From Flavobacterium sp. CFS9 (GTDB lineage Bacteria > Bacteroidota > Bacteroidia > Flavobacteriales > Flavobacteriaceae): DNA of 64,000 nucleotides. Positions 11,332 to 20,541 of this stretch are shown one piece after another. The notes under the pieces are model-generated. The model worked only from the letters and a program-made list of their open reading frames with translations, was not told the DNA's origin and made no database searches. The position numbers and the translations under genes are program-made. Within the stretch, counting starts at the first letter, position 1. Each line of letters opens with the position of its first letter. Location of the stretch: positions 1 through 64,000 of the forward strand of contig NZ_AP031573.1 of NCBI RefSeq assembly GCF_041154745.1, given 5' to 3'.

Positions 11332-13269
11332 TTAAAATAGGAATCCCCAATACTGGAAATAAATGCCTACTAGCAGCAGCGAAAACAAAATTGTCGCCAT
11401 AATTCCAGTATTTGAGATGAACTTCAATTTAAGAATAAAATAAAGTATCGAAATCAGGGTAAACACAATAAAGATCCATTGTATTAAAAATAGGTAATTA
11501 AACTGATTTGGAATTCCGAATGCAAGTATATAGAAGTTATTCTCGGCTGTCTGGTTTATCGCTAAAACAAATCCAATGAAAGTAAACAAACCTAATAAAG
11601 AGGTGATTATGATTAATGATTTCAAAATTTTATCCGGTGTTTTCTCTTCTCTTTTTCTAATGAGCACATAAGCAAAAATAAAAATGGAGATCAGGGCGAT
11701 AATCAAAGCGGTGAAAAAAGGCGCAAAAAAGAGCAGATTAAACTCGTTTAGACTATTGGCAAAATTCGAAATTCCACCACTGATTTTTATATTGGTCACA
11801 AAATGAACTTTATTATCTGTATCAAATTCCTTTGTATTAGGTCTTTGAAGCGGATTCTTTATAAATTCTTCAGCGATTTGCACTCCTACTAACGAAAATC
11901 CCGGTGTATGGCCCGAAATTGGGGCGTTTACCAAAAATGCATTTTTAAATCTGTCTACGGTAATTTTACCATTTAAGGCCGGTGTTATCGGATCAAACGC
12001 TCCTGCAAATACTAATACCGGGATTGTTAATTTGGACAGGTTGGATAAATTTACCAAGGCAGGCTGTTTATTTACTCCCAGATTCCATTTATCACAAACT
12101 ACAAAATCTGATTTGTAAAAGGAAAGTCCTCCTTTCAGTTCTTTGTAATTACGTGCGTTCTTATTAAACTCTGAAATTGAATTGTTTGGAACAGCTTCAT
12201 TACAGCTCACACAATAATACTGTCCATAATCTAAGCCTAAAGCTCCTGAAAAAGCTGCTACCAATGAACTTAAAGTACTTTTGTTTCCTTTATTAAATTC
12301 GGTAATTAATAATGGAATTACTTCTATCAGTCTTTTTTGATACAATGACTGTTGAATTGCAATTTTAAAATCTTCAGCATTATAAGTAAACGTCCCACTT
12401 GGAATTATTCTTTGATCGACCTTAACGGTGATAGGTTTTTTTTCCAGTTTTTTAATGGTTTCATAATAGGCGGCTTGCAAATTAGGGTATTGCTGGTTGC
12501 AATTAGGATCATTTTCGCAGGCACTAAAAACCTTTTTAAGACTGCTCATATAATTCTCTGTATTGCGATTGTAATATTGAGAAATATCTGAAATGGAAGA
12601 ATCCAGTGTTAATGATTTAATATCTTCAGGGAAATCATTTGCATAAACCTGTGCAGTATAAGTACCGTACGAAACCCCATAAACATTCCATTTGTCATAT
12701 TTCAGAGCATTTTTTAAGGCGTTTAAATCTTTAACTATAGACTTGCTATTATAGGCACTTATGTCAATATCTCTGCTCAATAAATCTTGTTTGCACTCTA
12801 ATGATACCATTGTTTTTTGCTGTTCGTCCTGTGTGCTGTTTTGATTTTTTGCTAATATTTCTAAGAATTTTTTACCCAGGTCCGGACAGAATTTTGGCAG
12901 GGAGCGACCCGTTCCTCTCACATCAAACAAGACAATGTCGCTGTTTTTTCTTAACGGATGATCTAACCAGGCCCATATTCCTTCGATACCACCTGATCCC
13001 GGTCCTCCATCGATGTATACCACCGGGTTTGAATCTTTGCTTTTTGAAATGCTTTTTAAAACTGCCACTGCAATTTTAACTGTTTTCCCTGTTGGTTTCT
13101 CCCAGTTTTCAGGAACGGTTAAAAATGCCCATTCTATATTTTCCTTAGAGAGATTTTGATCTTCAGGAAAAAAGGTCTTTACTCTCTCTAACGTAAAAGC
13201 TTTCGCTTGAGCAAATGCAAAGTTTGGTACAATCAATAGTAATAAAAACAGACTTATTATTTTTTTCAT
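11332..13269 (-). CDS. Secreted/membrane-anchored alpha/beta hydrolase (tripeptidyl aminopeptidase-like) with C-terminal membrane segments
   Basis: The 645-residue protein has a signal peptide (1-20, ending AFA). It has an alpha/beta hydrolase domain of the proline iminopeptidase/tripeptidyl aminopeptidase type: HG-like oxyanion strand IDGGPGSGG (86-94), DVRGTGRS (116-123), nucleophile elbow GVSYGTY with Ser200, acid in AFDPITP, and His in SGHTPG. About four hydrophobic segments follow in the last 130 residues, so the catalytic part should lie in the periplasm and be anchored in the inner membrane. It is 24 nt behind the phosphopantetheinyl transferase gene and is probably the last gene of the operon. 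A role in trimming or inactivating the peptide product during export is an inference; a cluster-independent peptidase is the alternative. Confidence 0.8.
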   Translation of the reverse strand: MKKIISLFLLLLIVPNFAFAQAKAFTLERVKTFFPEDQNLSKENIEWAFLTVPENWEKPTGKTVKIAVAVLKSISKSKDSNPVVYIDGGPGSGGIEGIWAWLDHPLRKNSDIVLFDVRGTGRSLPKFCPDLGKKFLEILAKNQNSTQDEQQKTMVSLECKQDLLSRDIDISAYNSKSIVKDLNALKNALKYDKWNVYGVSYGTYTAQVYANDFPEDIKSLTLDSSISDISQYYNRNTENYMSSLKKVFSACENDPNCNQQYPNLQAAYYETIKKLEKKPITVKVDQRIIPSGTFTYNAEDFKIAIQQSLYQKRLIEVIPLLITEFNKGNKSTLSSLVAAFSGALGLDYGQYYCVSCNEAVPNNSISEFNKNARNYKELKGGLSFYKSDFVVCDKWNLGVNKQPALVNLSNLSKLTIPVLVFAGAFDPITPALNGKITVDRFKNAFLVNAPISGHTPGFSLVGVQIAEEFIKNPLQRPNTKEFDTDNKVHFVTNIKISGGISNFANSLNEFNLLFFAPFFTALIIALISIFIFAYVLIRKREEKTPDKILKSLIIITSLLGLFTFIGFVLAINQTAENNFYILAFGIPNQFNYLFLIQWIFIVFTLISILYFILKLKFISNTGIMATILFSLLLVGIYFQYWGFLF

Positions 13270-13293
13270 TTTGGTTGAATTAAATTGTTAGGT

Positions 13294-13932
13294 TTATAGT
13301 ATGATTCTTTTCAGGTAAATTTTTGTGGCATCTGTTTTTAAAGAGATGTGGCATTTGTAGTTTTTATCTATTTTTACTTCGCTTAAATAATATTTTTCTC
13401 CGTTGATTTCGGTTATATTATCTAAAACTTCAAATGATTTCAACGGAACGATCAGACCATGTCCCTGAGCTTTCAGAACAGCTTCTTTCTGTGTCCAATA
13501 CTCAAAAAAGGCTTCTTTTTTATTGTCAGACAGGACAATCTTGTTCCATTCTATTTCTGTCATTTGCGATTTAAAATCAGCTGTTTCAATATCAGTTATA
13601 ATCTCAACATCAATCCCAACTTCATGCTGATCGCTTAAGGCGCAAACCACGATATCTCCTGAATGTGAAATATTAAAAAGAACCGGATTATCTTCAAAAT
13701 AAGGTTTGTTATAAAGGGTTTGCATGATCTCTTTAGCATCAGGCTTCTGCTTATAGGTTTCTTCGATTCCTTTAAACAGGAGTATCCGTCCTAAAAGCGA
13801 TAATTGTGCATCCTGCCATCTTCGATAACGCATAATTTTATCCTGATAATCGGCCGGAAATTTCGGCAAATCATTCTGCAGCAAACTCTGATGTTTTTCT
13901 TCAGACAGGTAAGAGTAATAAATATGTATCAA
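13294..13932 (-). CDS. Sfp-type 4'-phosphopantetheinyl transferase
   Basis: The 212-residue protein shows the Sfp-family motifs: FNISHSG (about 90-96), VGIDVE (about 105-110, Mg2+-binding Asp and Glu) and FFEYWTQKEAVLKAQGHG (W-x-x-KEA-x-x-K; about 142-159). It moves the phosphopantetheine arm of CoA onto the Ser of carrier domains, so it would activate all the T and ACP domains of this cluster. It is 30 nt downstream of the glycine NRPS gene and upstream of the hydrolase, in one operon. The length is normal for the family. Confidence 0.93.
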   Translation of the reverse strand: MIHIYYSYLSEEKHQSLLQNDLPKFPADYQDKIMRYRRWQDAQLSLLGRILLFKGIEETYKQKPDAKEIMQTLYNKPYFEDNPVLFNISHSGDIVVCALSDQHEVGIDVEIITDIETADFKSQMTEIEWNKIVLSDNKKEAFFEYWTQKEAVLKAQGHGLIVPLKSFEVLDNITEINGEKYYLSEVKIDKNYKCHISLKTDATKIYLKRIIL

Positions 13933-13962
13933 AAGTACTGGGGTTTTAGTCGTTAAAAACGT

Positions 13963-16900
13963 TTAAAAATTAAAGTCAAAATCGGTTTCCTGAAGTTTCG
14001 CTGTATTCACTAAAGGATATTCAATTTCTGATACTTTAACCGAAGGGTTTTCTATTATTTGAGACCACAAATTTTTAAACGTAGCGAGAAGAAATTGTAT
14101 GCTGATTTCTTCATATTTATTCTTATCGTATGAAACGCTGATTTTTAGAGTATTGCCACTTTCAAAAAAATTAAACAACAAAGGAAATCTGCTGTAATTG
14201 GTATCGGCAGTCACGTATTTTAATTCAGCATGATCCATTTTAATCGTTTCCTGAAAGGAGAAATCGGGATTCTGATAGCTTACTAAAACATCAAACAGCG
14301 TTTCTTTTTTGAGTTGTGATGGAAAATCCTGATGTGCATTGATTAAGAGAACGTCTTCCTGAACTTGTTTTAAGAGTGCTAAAAAACTGATGTCTTCGTT
14401 TAACCGAACACGAAGGGGCAGCGTTTTTACAAACATTCCTATCATTGTTGCGATATCTGCATTGTTTCTTCCGGCATTAACGGTTCCAATTACAATATCT
14501 TTGTGATCGTTAATTTTATAAATGAGCACATTCAAAAGCGAAACAATCGTATTATAAAGCGTACTTTTTTGTTCCTGAGCGAAATTTTTCAACGCTTTTG
14601 TATCCTCAATGGTAAACTCATCATCATAATACGCTCCGTTTTGCAATGGCCCGTTTTGATCAAAATCTCTATTGATCGTTTCTTTGATACTGTATCCATC
14701 CAAATATCTTTGCCAAAAATCGAAAGTGGTTTTGTCGTCTTTTTCAGAAGTTAACCAAGCTGTATAGTCTTTAAACTGAATACCTGAATTTTTAATTAAG
14801 GAGTCAGGATGATTGTATTTTTGAATAAACTCTTTGGTAAAAAATTCTAATGAAACTCCATCCATAATAATATGATGGGTACAAAAAACCAACGATGATG
14901 TTGTCTCTCCCGTTTGTACAAGCAGCATTCTTACCAATAAATCATGCTCTAAATCAAACGGTGTTTCTATATATCGCTGAATAGTCGGCTCTTTTTGCTC
15001 GTTATCAACCTGTAGCTGAGTGATTTTAAAAGCGATATCCTCTTGTTTCGCTATTTTTTGAAACACGGCTCCTTTACTTTCTACAAAATTGGTTCGAAGG
15101 ATTTCATTTTCAAAAATTAACTGAGACATCGCATGATTGATTTTATCCGGAAATACGGTCCCATTAATCTCAAAAACGGCTACCATGTTATAAGCAATCG
15201 ATTTTTGCTGATCCTGACTGGCTACCCATAATTCTTGCTGTGAAGCTGTTATTGCAAAATCACTTTTAAGGGTTGTAAATGGTATACCCGATTTGCCATT
15301 GGGTTTTAAAGCCACCAAATGATCTGCCATTTGTCTGATTGTTGGATAATCGAAAATCATTTTCAGGTTAACGTCGTACCCAAGATTTTTTGCTATTGCC
15401 CCCGCCAATCTAACTGCGTTTAGGGAATGTCCTCCAAGTGCAAAGAAATTGTCATTGGTACTGATTTCATTTTTACTGTTTAAAATTTCTTTCCAATAAG
15501 CTGCCAGTTTTTTCTCTAAATCGGAATCCGGCGCTTTAAAATCATCGTCTATTGTATCATGTTCGATGGCTCTTTGCGCTAAATTTTTCCTGTCTATTTT
15601 TTGATTCGGTGTCAGCGGAAATTCTTTCAAAAGAACAATTGTATTTGGAATCATATAGTATGGAAGATGCATTTTTAATATGGCTAAAATTTCTCTTGTA
15701 TCCGTTATCTCTTCCGTTTTTACAATATACGCTACTAAAAAAGCTTCCTGATGGTTCTCTTTTTTTTCAATTACAACCGATTCTTTTATTCCGGAAATCT
15801 GATTCAAATGCGATTCGATATCTCCCAGTTCGATTCGATAACCTCTAATTTTGACCTGATTGTCGTTTCGTCCTAAAAATTCAATTTCTCCTTTATCGTT
15901 CCATCGACCCACATCTCCTGTTTCGTATAATAAACCATTCGTCTGAAACGGATTTTTTATGAATTTTTCCTGAGTTAATATGGCATTTTTATAATATCCT
16001 TTTGCCAATCCATCTCCGGCAATATAAATTGCTCCGGGAGTTCCAATTGGTTTTGGACTTAAAAATGAATCGAGTATGTAAATTTGTGTGTTGTGGATTG
16101 GTTTTCCAATGTTCGATGCTTCTTTTGGATGTTCCAGTTTTTTTAAACTTGACCAAATGGTGGTTTCTGTCGGACCATACATGTTCCAAACTTCTAAACA
16201 ATGACTGATTAGCTTTTCGGCCAATGCTTCGCTTAACAAATCTCCGCCGCAAAGTACTTTTAATCGTTTGTCTCCGTTCCAATCGGCATTGAAGAGCATT
16301 TGGTAAAAACTTGGTGTTGCCTGAATTATGGTGGGTTGAATCTCCTCTATTTTTTGGATAACAACTGTTGGATCTGCTAAAATTTTCTGATTAGCAATGT
16401 ATAAAGAGGCTCCCGACAATAACGGTACAAAAAACTCTAAAATTGAAATATCAAAGGAATAAGTTGTAACCGAAAACAATACATCGTTCGGCCTCACACC
16501 TGGCTCCTGCAGCATACTGGTTAGGAAATTCAACAGGGACTGATGTCCTATTTCAACTCCTTTCGGATTGCCTGTTGAACCTGATGTGTAAAGAATGTAA
16601 GCGGTATCTTCAGGGGAAACCTTCAAAGGCAGCTTTCCTTCTAGTCCCGCTGTCTTTTCCAGGATCGTCTCTAAAGATAGTACCTGCACCTCATCGTTTG
16701 TATTCAGCACATAACCTTTTTCATTGACAAGCAATTTAACCTGACTGTTTTCAATAATGTAATTCAATCGGTCCTCAGGGAAGGACGGATCTAGCGGAAT
16801 ATAAGCTCTGCCTGCTTTTAGTATTCCTAATAAAACAATGACAATATTTGCCGAACGTCCTAATAAAACTGCTATTGGTGATTTGTCCTCTTGTCCATAA

Positions 16901-18393
16901 TTAGTTATTAAGTATTCCGCAATTTGACCTGATAATTGGTCCAGTTCGGCGTAGGTATAATTTTTGTGATCGTCTTTCAGGGCTCCTTTTGTGCCAAACT
17001 TTATCACCTGATCCTGAAACACATCCAGAATGGTATTCTCTTTTTGATAGTCAGCTTTTGTGGTATTAAAGGTTTCTACAACCTGCCGCTTTTCGTCTTC
17101 TCCCAAATAGTTTAATTCTTTTAAAACCTGATCAGGAGCATCTAAAATAGCGTGAATTAAATTCTCAAATTGATGAACGACCTGTGTGATTTGTGCCTCT
17201 GTAAAATAATTTAAATTGTAATCGAAGTCAATTTTTACGTCTTCGTCTTCATCAAATTCTCTGATATAAATGGCTAAAGCTACCCGTTCGGATTTATGTG
17301 TGAGTGGAATTACTTGTGTATGGGTATGAAAAAAATCATTAGAATAATTCTGTTTTTCATAAGAAAGTGTAATATTGAACAGTCTTTCCTTTTCGTTAAA
17401 AACCTGAAGTTCCTGAATTAACTTGCCTAACGGGAAACGCTGATGGCGATAATCATGTCTTAGGGTAGTTTTTATTTCTGCAATTAATTCTTCAAAAGAA
17501 GCTTCAAAATCGATCGAAATTCTTAGTGGGGATACGCCCATAAAAAGACCAACTGTTTTTTTGTAACTGGCTTTGCTTCTGTTTAAAACTGGTAGTCCGA
17601 TGGCAAAATCATTATTCTGGTGTTTTCTGCCAAAATAGGCGTACAAAATAGCCAGAATGACGTTAAAAGTAGAACACTTATAACGTACTGCTAACGAATT
17701 TAACTGATTGTACACTTCTCTTTTGATCACTAATTCTTTTCGATCACTCTCGTTGATTTGAATGTTATCTTCTAATTTATCAAACAAGTTCTGAGGTAAG
17801 GACTCAAACTTTTTTGTCCAATAGATTTTGTCCTGATGGTACGATTCTGATTGCTGATAAGCGGCATCATCAGCTGCAAAGTCTTTGTAGCTAAACGGAT
17901 ATATGGTTTGAATTTTCCCATGTTCGAGAATCTCATTGTAATTCTGTACCAATCTCTGGAACATTAACGACGTGCCCCAGCCATCGGTTATGATATGATG
18001 GTAAACAGAAAATAAATAATGAAAATTTTCCTGAACTTTAACAAGTGTAAAAACATGCAGAAGGTGCTCTCCAAATAAATCAAAAGGCTTTGCAAACTCT
18101 TCCTGCATGTACACATTTGCAGCCTCAAAAGGCTCTACAGATTGAGAAAAATCAACAAATCCCAGAGTTGAATTATGACCTTCAACAATTTTAATCCGAA
18201 CATTTTCATGTTTACTGGTAAGTATACTTCTATACGAATCATGCTGATCAATTAAGGCCACGTATGCTTTTTGAAATGCATCATGGTTTATTTGTCCTTT
18301 AATTTTAATCTTAGCTCCAATGTTATAGATGGGTTCATTGGGATATAATAACTGCTCGAAATAAACATCTTGCTGAGGAAGGGTAAGTTTCAT
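13963..18393 (-). CDS. NRPS, C-A(Gly)-T-C
   Basis: The 1,476-residue enzyme has a C domain at about 1-430 (HHIITDG, 132-138), A at 455-940 (YTSGSTGNPKG core at 602-612), T at 960-1030 (GGHS, Ser990) and a second C at 1045-1460 (HHIIMDG, 1173-1179). By the GrsA positions the A domain reads D-I-L-Q-L-G-M-I-W-K, very close to the known glycine code (DILQLGLIWK). It begins directly with a C domain with no docking domain, and ends with a C domain followed only by a short tail (TDFDFNF), with no A, T or thioesterase after it. It lies at the distal end of the cluster, separated from the main line by transport genes. It could act separately, or its last C domain could join chains in trans or release by condensation. 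A 368-bp gap upstream suggests its own promoter. Confidence 0.92.
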   Translation of the reverse strand: MKLTLPQQDVYFEQLLYPNEPIYNIGAKIKIKGQINHDAFQKAYVALIDQHDSYRSILTSKHENVRIKIVEGHNSTLGFVDFSQSVEPFEAANVYMQEEFAKPFDLFGEHLLHVFTLVKVQENFHYLFSVYHHIITDGWGTSLMFQRLVQNYNEILEHGKIQTIYPFSYKDFAADDAAYQQSESYHQDKIYWTKKFESLPQNLFDKLEDNIQINESDRKELVIKREVYNQLNSLAVRYKCSTFNVILAILYAYFGRKHQNNDFAIGLPVLNRSKASYKKTVGLFMGVSPLRISIDFEASFEELIAEIKTTLRHDYRHQRFPLGKLIQELQVFNEKERLFNITLSYEKQNYSNDFFHTHTQVIPLTHKSERVALAIYIREFDEDEDVKIDFDYNLNYFTEAQITQVVHQFENLIHAILDAPDQVLKELNYLGEDEKRQVVETFNTTKADYQKENTILDVFQDQVIKFGTKGALKDDHKNYTYAELDQLSGQIAEYLITNYGQEDKSPIAVLLGRSANIVIVLLGILKAGRAYIPLDPSFPEDRLNYIIENSQVKLLVNEKGYVLNTNDEVQVLSLETILEKTAGLEGKLPLKVSPEDTAYILYTSGSTGNPKGVEIGHQSLLNFLTSMLQEPGVRPNDVLFSVTTYSFDISILEFFVPLLSGASLYIANQKILADPTVVIQKIEEIQPTIIQATPSFYQMLFNADWNGDKRLKVLCGGDLLSEALAEKLISHCLEVWNMYGPTETTIWSSLKKLEHPKEASNIGKPIHNTQIYILDSFLSPKPIGTPGAIYIAGDGLAKGYYKNAILTQEKFIKNPFQTNGLLYETGDVGRWNDKGEIEFLGRNDNQVKIRGYRIELGDIESHLNQISGIKESVVIEKKENHQEAFLVAYIVKTEEITDTREILAILKMHLPYYMIPNTIVLLKEFPLTPNQKIDRKNLAQRAIEHDTIDDDFKAPDSDLEKKLAAYWKEILNSKNEISTNDNFFALGGHSLNAVRLAGAIAKNLGYDVNLKMIFDYPTIRQMADHLVALKPNGKSGIPFTTLKSDFAITASQQELWVASQDQQKSIAYNMVAVFEINGTVFPDKINHAMSQLIFENEILRTNFVESKGAVFQKIAKQEDIAFKITQLQVDNEQKEPTIQRYIETPFDLEHDLLVRMLLVQTGETTSSLVFCTHHIIMDGVSLEFFTKEFIQKYNHPDSLIKNSGIQFKDYTAWLTSEKDDKTTFDFWQRYLDGYSIKETINRDFDQNGPLQNGAYYDDEFTIEDTKALKNFAQEQKSTLYNTIVSLLNVLIYKINDHKDIVIGTVNAGRNNADIATMIGMFVKTLPLRVRLNEDISFLALLKQVQEDVLLINAHQDFPSQLKKETLFDVLVSYQNPDFSFQETIKMDHAELKYVTADTNYSRFPLLFNFFESGNTLKISVSYDKNKYEEISIQFLLATFKNLWSQIIENPSVKVSEIEYPLVNTAKLQETDFDFNF

Positions 18394-18761
18394 TTTAAAA
18401 TATTTTTACGCAATTAGAACTAAATGATATCTTGTTTCGTTTAATTTTCAGGAACTAAACAAATTGATTTTTCCAATCTGGAACTTAAAAAAAGAAGAAT
18501 TATTTAACGTGGGGCTGGTGTAAGGAAATGTATTTGCCTTGTAATAATCAAAGATTTATTTCTTTTGAAAAATAGGATGCCATAGGTATTTCGCTTTATA
18601 AATATATCGTTATGGATATTTCGCTATACATATATCGCTCCTTCGGAGCTTAATTTAAAATTTTATTTTCAGAATAAAACATAAATAAAAAAATCCGTGT
18701 TGATCCGCGTTTTCGCTTTAGCGAATCTGTTTAATCCGTATGCTAAGTTTGCACACCTTAA
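18394..18761. other. Gene-free stretch upstream of the glycine NRPS
   Basis: No coding sequence is supported here. The stretch holds the small hairpin GCTCC-TTC-GGAGC (18637-18649), AT-rich imperfect repeats of the type TATTTCGCTATA (18585-18636) and the palindrome TTCGCTTTAGCGAA (about 18711-18724). The hairpin and the ATCCGTGTTGATCCGCG block resemble recurrent flavobacterial intergenic repeats. It presumably contains the end of the ABC transporter transcript and the start of the NRPS-PPTase-hydrolase transcript, but I found no clear TAnnTTTG box. Confidence 0.5.
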
Positions 18762-20396
18762 TTATGCCCAGAATAGCTCTTTACTGTATTCTTTTGATTT
18801 ATCGACTTTTACCTCTGTCTCTATTTTACCGTAATTGAATTTTATAATTCGGTCTGCCAGATGGAAATAGGCGTCATCGTGTGTTACTGCAATGATTGTT
18901 TTGCCTTCTGCTTTTAACTTTGGGATAAGCTCTTCGTAGAAAAACTTTCTGAAATACGGATCCTGATCAGCAGCCCATTCATCTAAAACGAGAATTGGTT
19001 TTTTCTCCATTAAGGCAAAAATCAGGGACATTCTTTTACTTTGTCCTTTGGAGAATTTTCTTCTGGCAGAGCTCTCTTTATCATCCAAAATGACTTTGTC
19101 CAGCTTCATCATTTCTAATAACTGTTTGTATTCGGGATTGTTTTCAACGGTGTACTCTTCATAATTATGAGAAAATATATGATCGTCTGTGAACACGGCT
19201 GCAATTAAATTTTGATTTTCCTGACCGGACTCTGTTTCTTTTCCGTTTAAAAGGATTTCTCCTTTAGAAGGGGTGTACAATCCGGTGAAGGTATTGATAA
19301 AAGTACTTTTTCCCGAACCGTTTCCACCTACAATAAAGATGGTCTCTCCTTCATTAATGGCTAAGTTTATTGGTCCTAATGCAAAAGCGCTGTCGTTGGA
19401 ATCGCTATTGTATGAAAAATGTATGTCTTTGAATTCGATACTTTCAAAAGAAGTATTAGCAATTGGCAATTGTTTTTTTACCTCTTCATCTACTTCAAAA
19501 TCTTTTAAGAAATCCTTAATTCTTTTATTGGCCACGATAAAACGTGTATAGGTTTGCTGTAAGTTTATCAGGTTATTTATTGGTCCTGAGATGAATAAAA
19601 CAATCACCACATAGGCTATCACATCAGACTGACTCAATAATCCCCATGACGGTAATACAAACAAAATGGTCGCAATAATGGCATATAAACCATACTGACT
19701 AATAAGATTAATGGACAAGAAGATATAACTGATTTTAAAATCTAATTCACCTGCCTGGTCCCGATTCGGAATTAAGAATCTATTCATTAGATTTTCAGCT
19801 CTGAAAAAGCTTAGTTTTAATTTTTTAAACCCTTTCATAACATCGTCCACGTACTTGTAATAGTCGTCGTTGTATTCTCTGAGACTGGTTACTTTTTTAG
19901 ACATAGAGTTGATTACAACAAAATAGGAAGCGGCAACGGCTATAATTAATACTACCACAATAAGAGCAGAACTTACCGAAATGGTAAACATATAGATCAA
20001 ACAAAGCACTAACATTAAAACGGAATTTACGGTATGAGTTACGGTATAAGGCAAAAGCCCAAACACCCGTAAATCTTCTACGACGGTAAAAAAACGCTGA
20101 GAACCTAAATTTTCTAGTTTTATAAGTGAAGTTTGAAGTATTTTTGAGAATATTGTTTTCTCGTTGTCGTACAACATTTTAAAGGAAAACTCATTGAGTC
20201 CTTTCTGAAAAATGATGTTTAGCAGATACGTATATACAACAATTGCAAAAAAAACCATTCCGGTATAATCCGTCATAAACGACTTGTTGCCTGACAAAGT
20301 ATTGTTTATAATGTACACTATTCCGAAACTAAGAATTGTATTTGGTAAAGCATAGGCTGCCAGAAGAATTGAATTTTTTAGTGATATTTTAAACAT
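18762..20396 (-). CDS. Cyclic-peptide ABC exporter (SyrD/PvdE type, fused membrane and ATPase domains)
   Basis: The 544-residue half-transporter has six membrane segments (about 1-290) and an ATPase domain (about 320-540). Walker A is GGNGSGKS, the signature motif is the variant FSKGQ in place of LSGGQ, and Walker B ends PILVLDEWAADQDP, the hallmark of the SyrD/PvdE cyclic-peptide export family. It would work as a homodimer in the inner membrane, moving the peptide or a precursor to the periplasm. Its position between the receptor gene and the glycine NRPS ties it to the cluster. The divergent signature motif is family-like and not evidence of inactivation. Confidence 0.93.
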   Translation of the reverse strand: MFKISLKNSILLAAYALPNTILSFGIVYIINNTLSGNKSFMTDYTGMVFFAIVVYTYLLNIIFQKGLNEFSFKMLYDNEKTIFSKILQTSLIKLENLGSQRFFTVVEDLRVFGLLPYTVTHTVNSVLMLVLCLIYMFTISVSSALIVVVLIIAVAASYFVVINSMSKKVTSLREYNDDYYKYVDDVMKGFKKLKLSFFRAENLMNRFLIPNRDQAGELDFKISYIFLSINLISQYGLYAIIATILFVLPSWGLLSQSDVIAYVVIVLFISGPINNLINLQQTYTRFIVANKRIKDFLKDFEVDEEVKKQLPIANTSFESIEFKDIHFSYNSDSNDSAFALGPINLAINEGETIFIVGGNGSGKSTFINTFTGLYTPSKGEILLNGKETESGQENQNLIAAVFTDDHIFSHNYEEYTVENNPEYKQLLEMMKLDKVILDDKESSARRKFSKGQSKRMSLIFALMEKKPILVLDEWAADQDPYFRKFFYEELIPKLKAEGKTIIAVTHDDAYFHLADRIIKFNYGKIETEVKVDKSKEYSKELFWA

Positions 20397-20541
20397 CTTA
20401 AAAGTTTTTGTTGTGGTTGATAAAGTCTAATAGAGATTGTAACCCTTTTTAAATTCGGATTCTGAAATTAACCTGAAAATTAAATGCTGTTTTTAGATGC
20501 CGGGTAAGAATCAGCAACTAGAAAAGATAAACGATTATGAT

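Noticed and set aside
18742..18752. TAAGTTTG box on the plus strand resembling the rRNA promoters
   Set aside because: It points away from any gene on that strand and has no TTG partner; likely chance.
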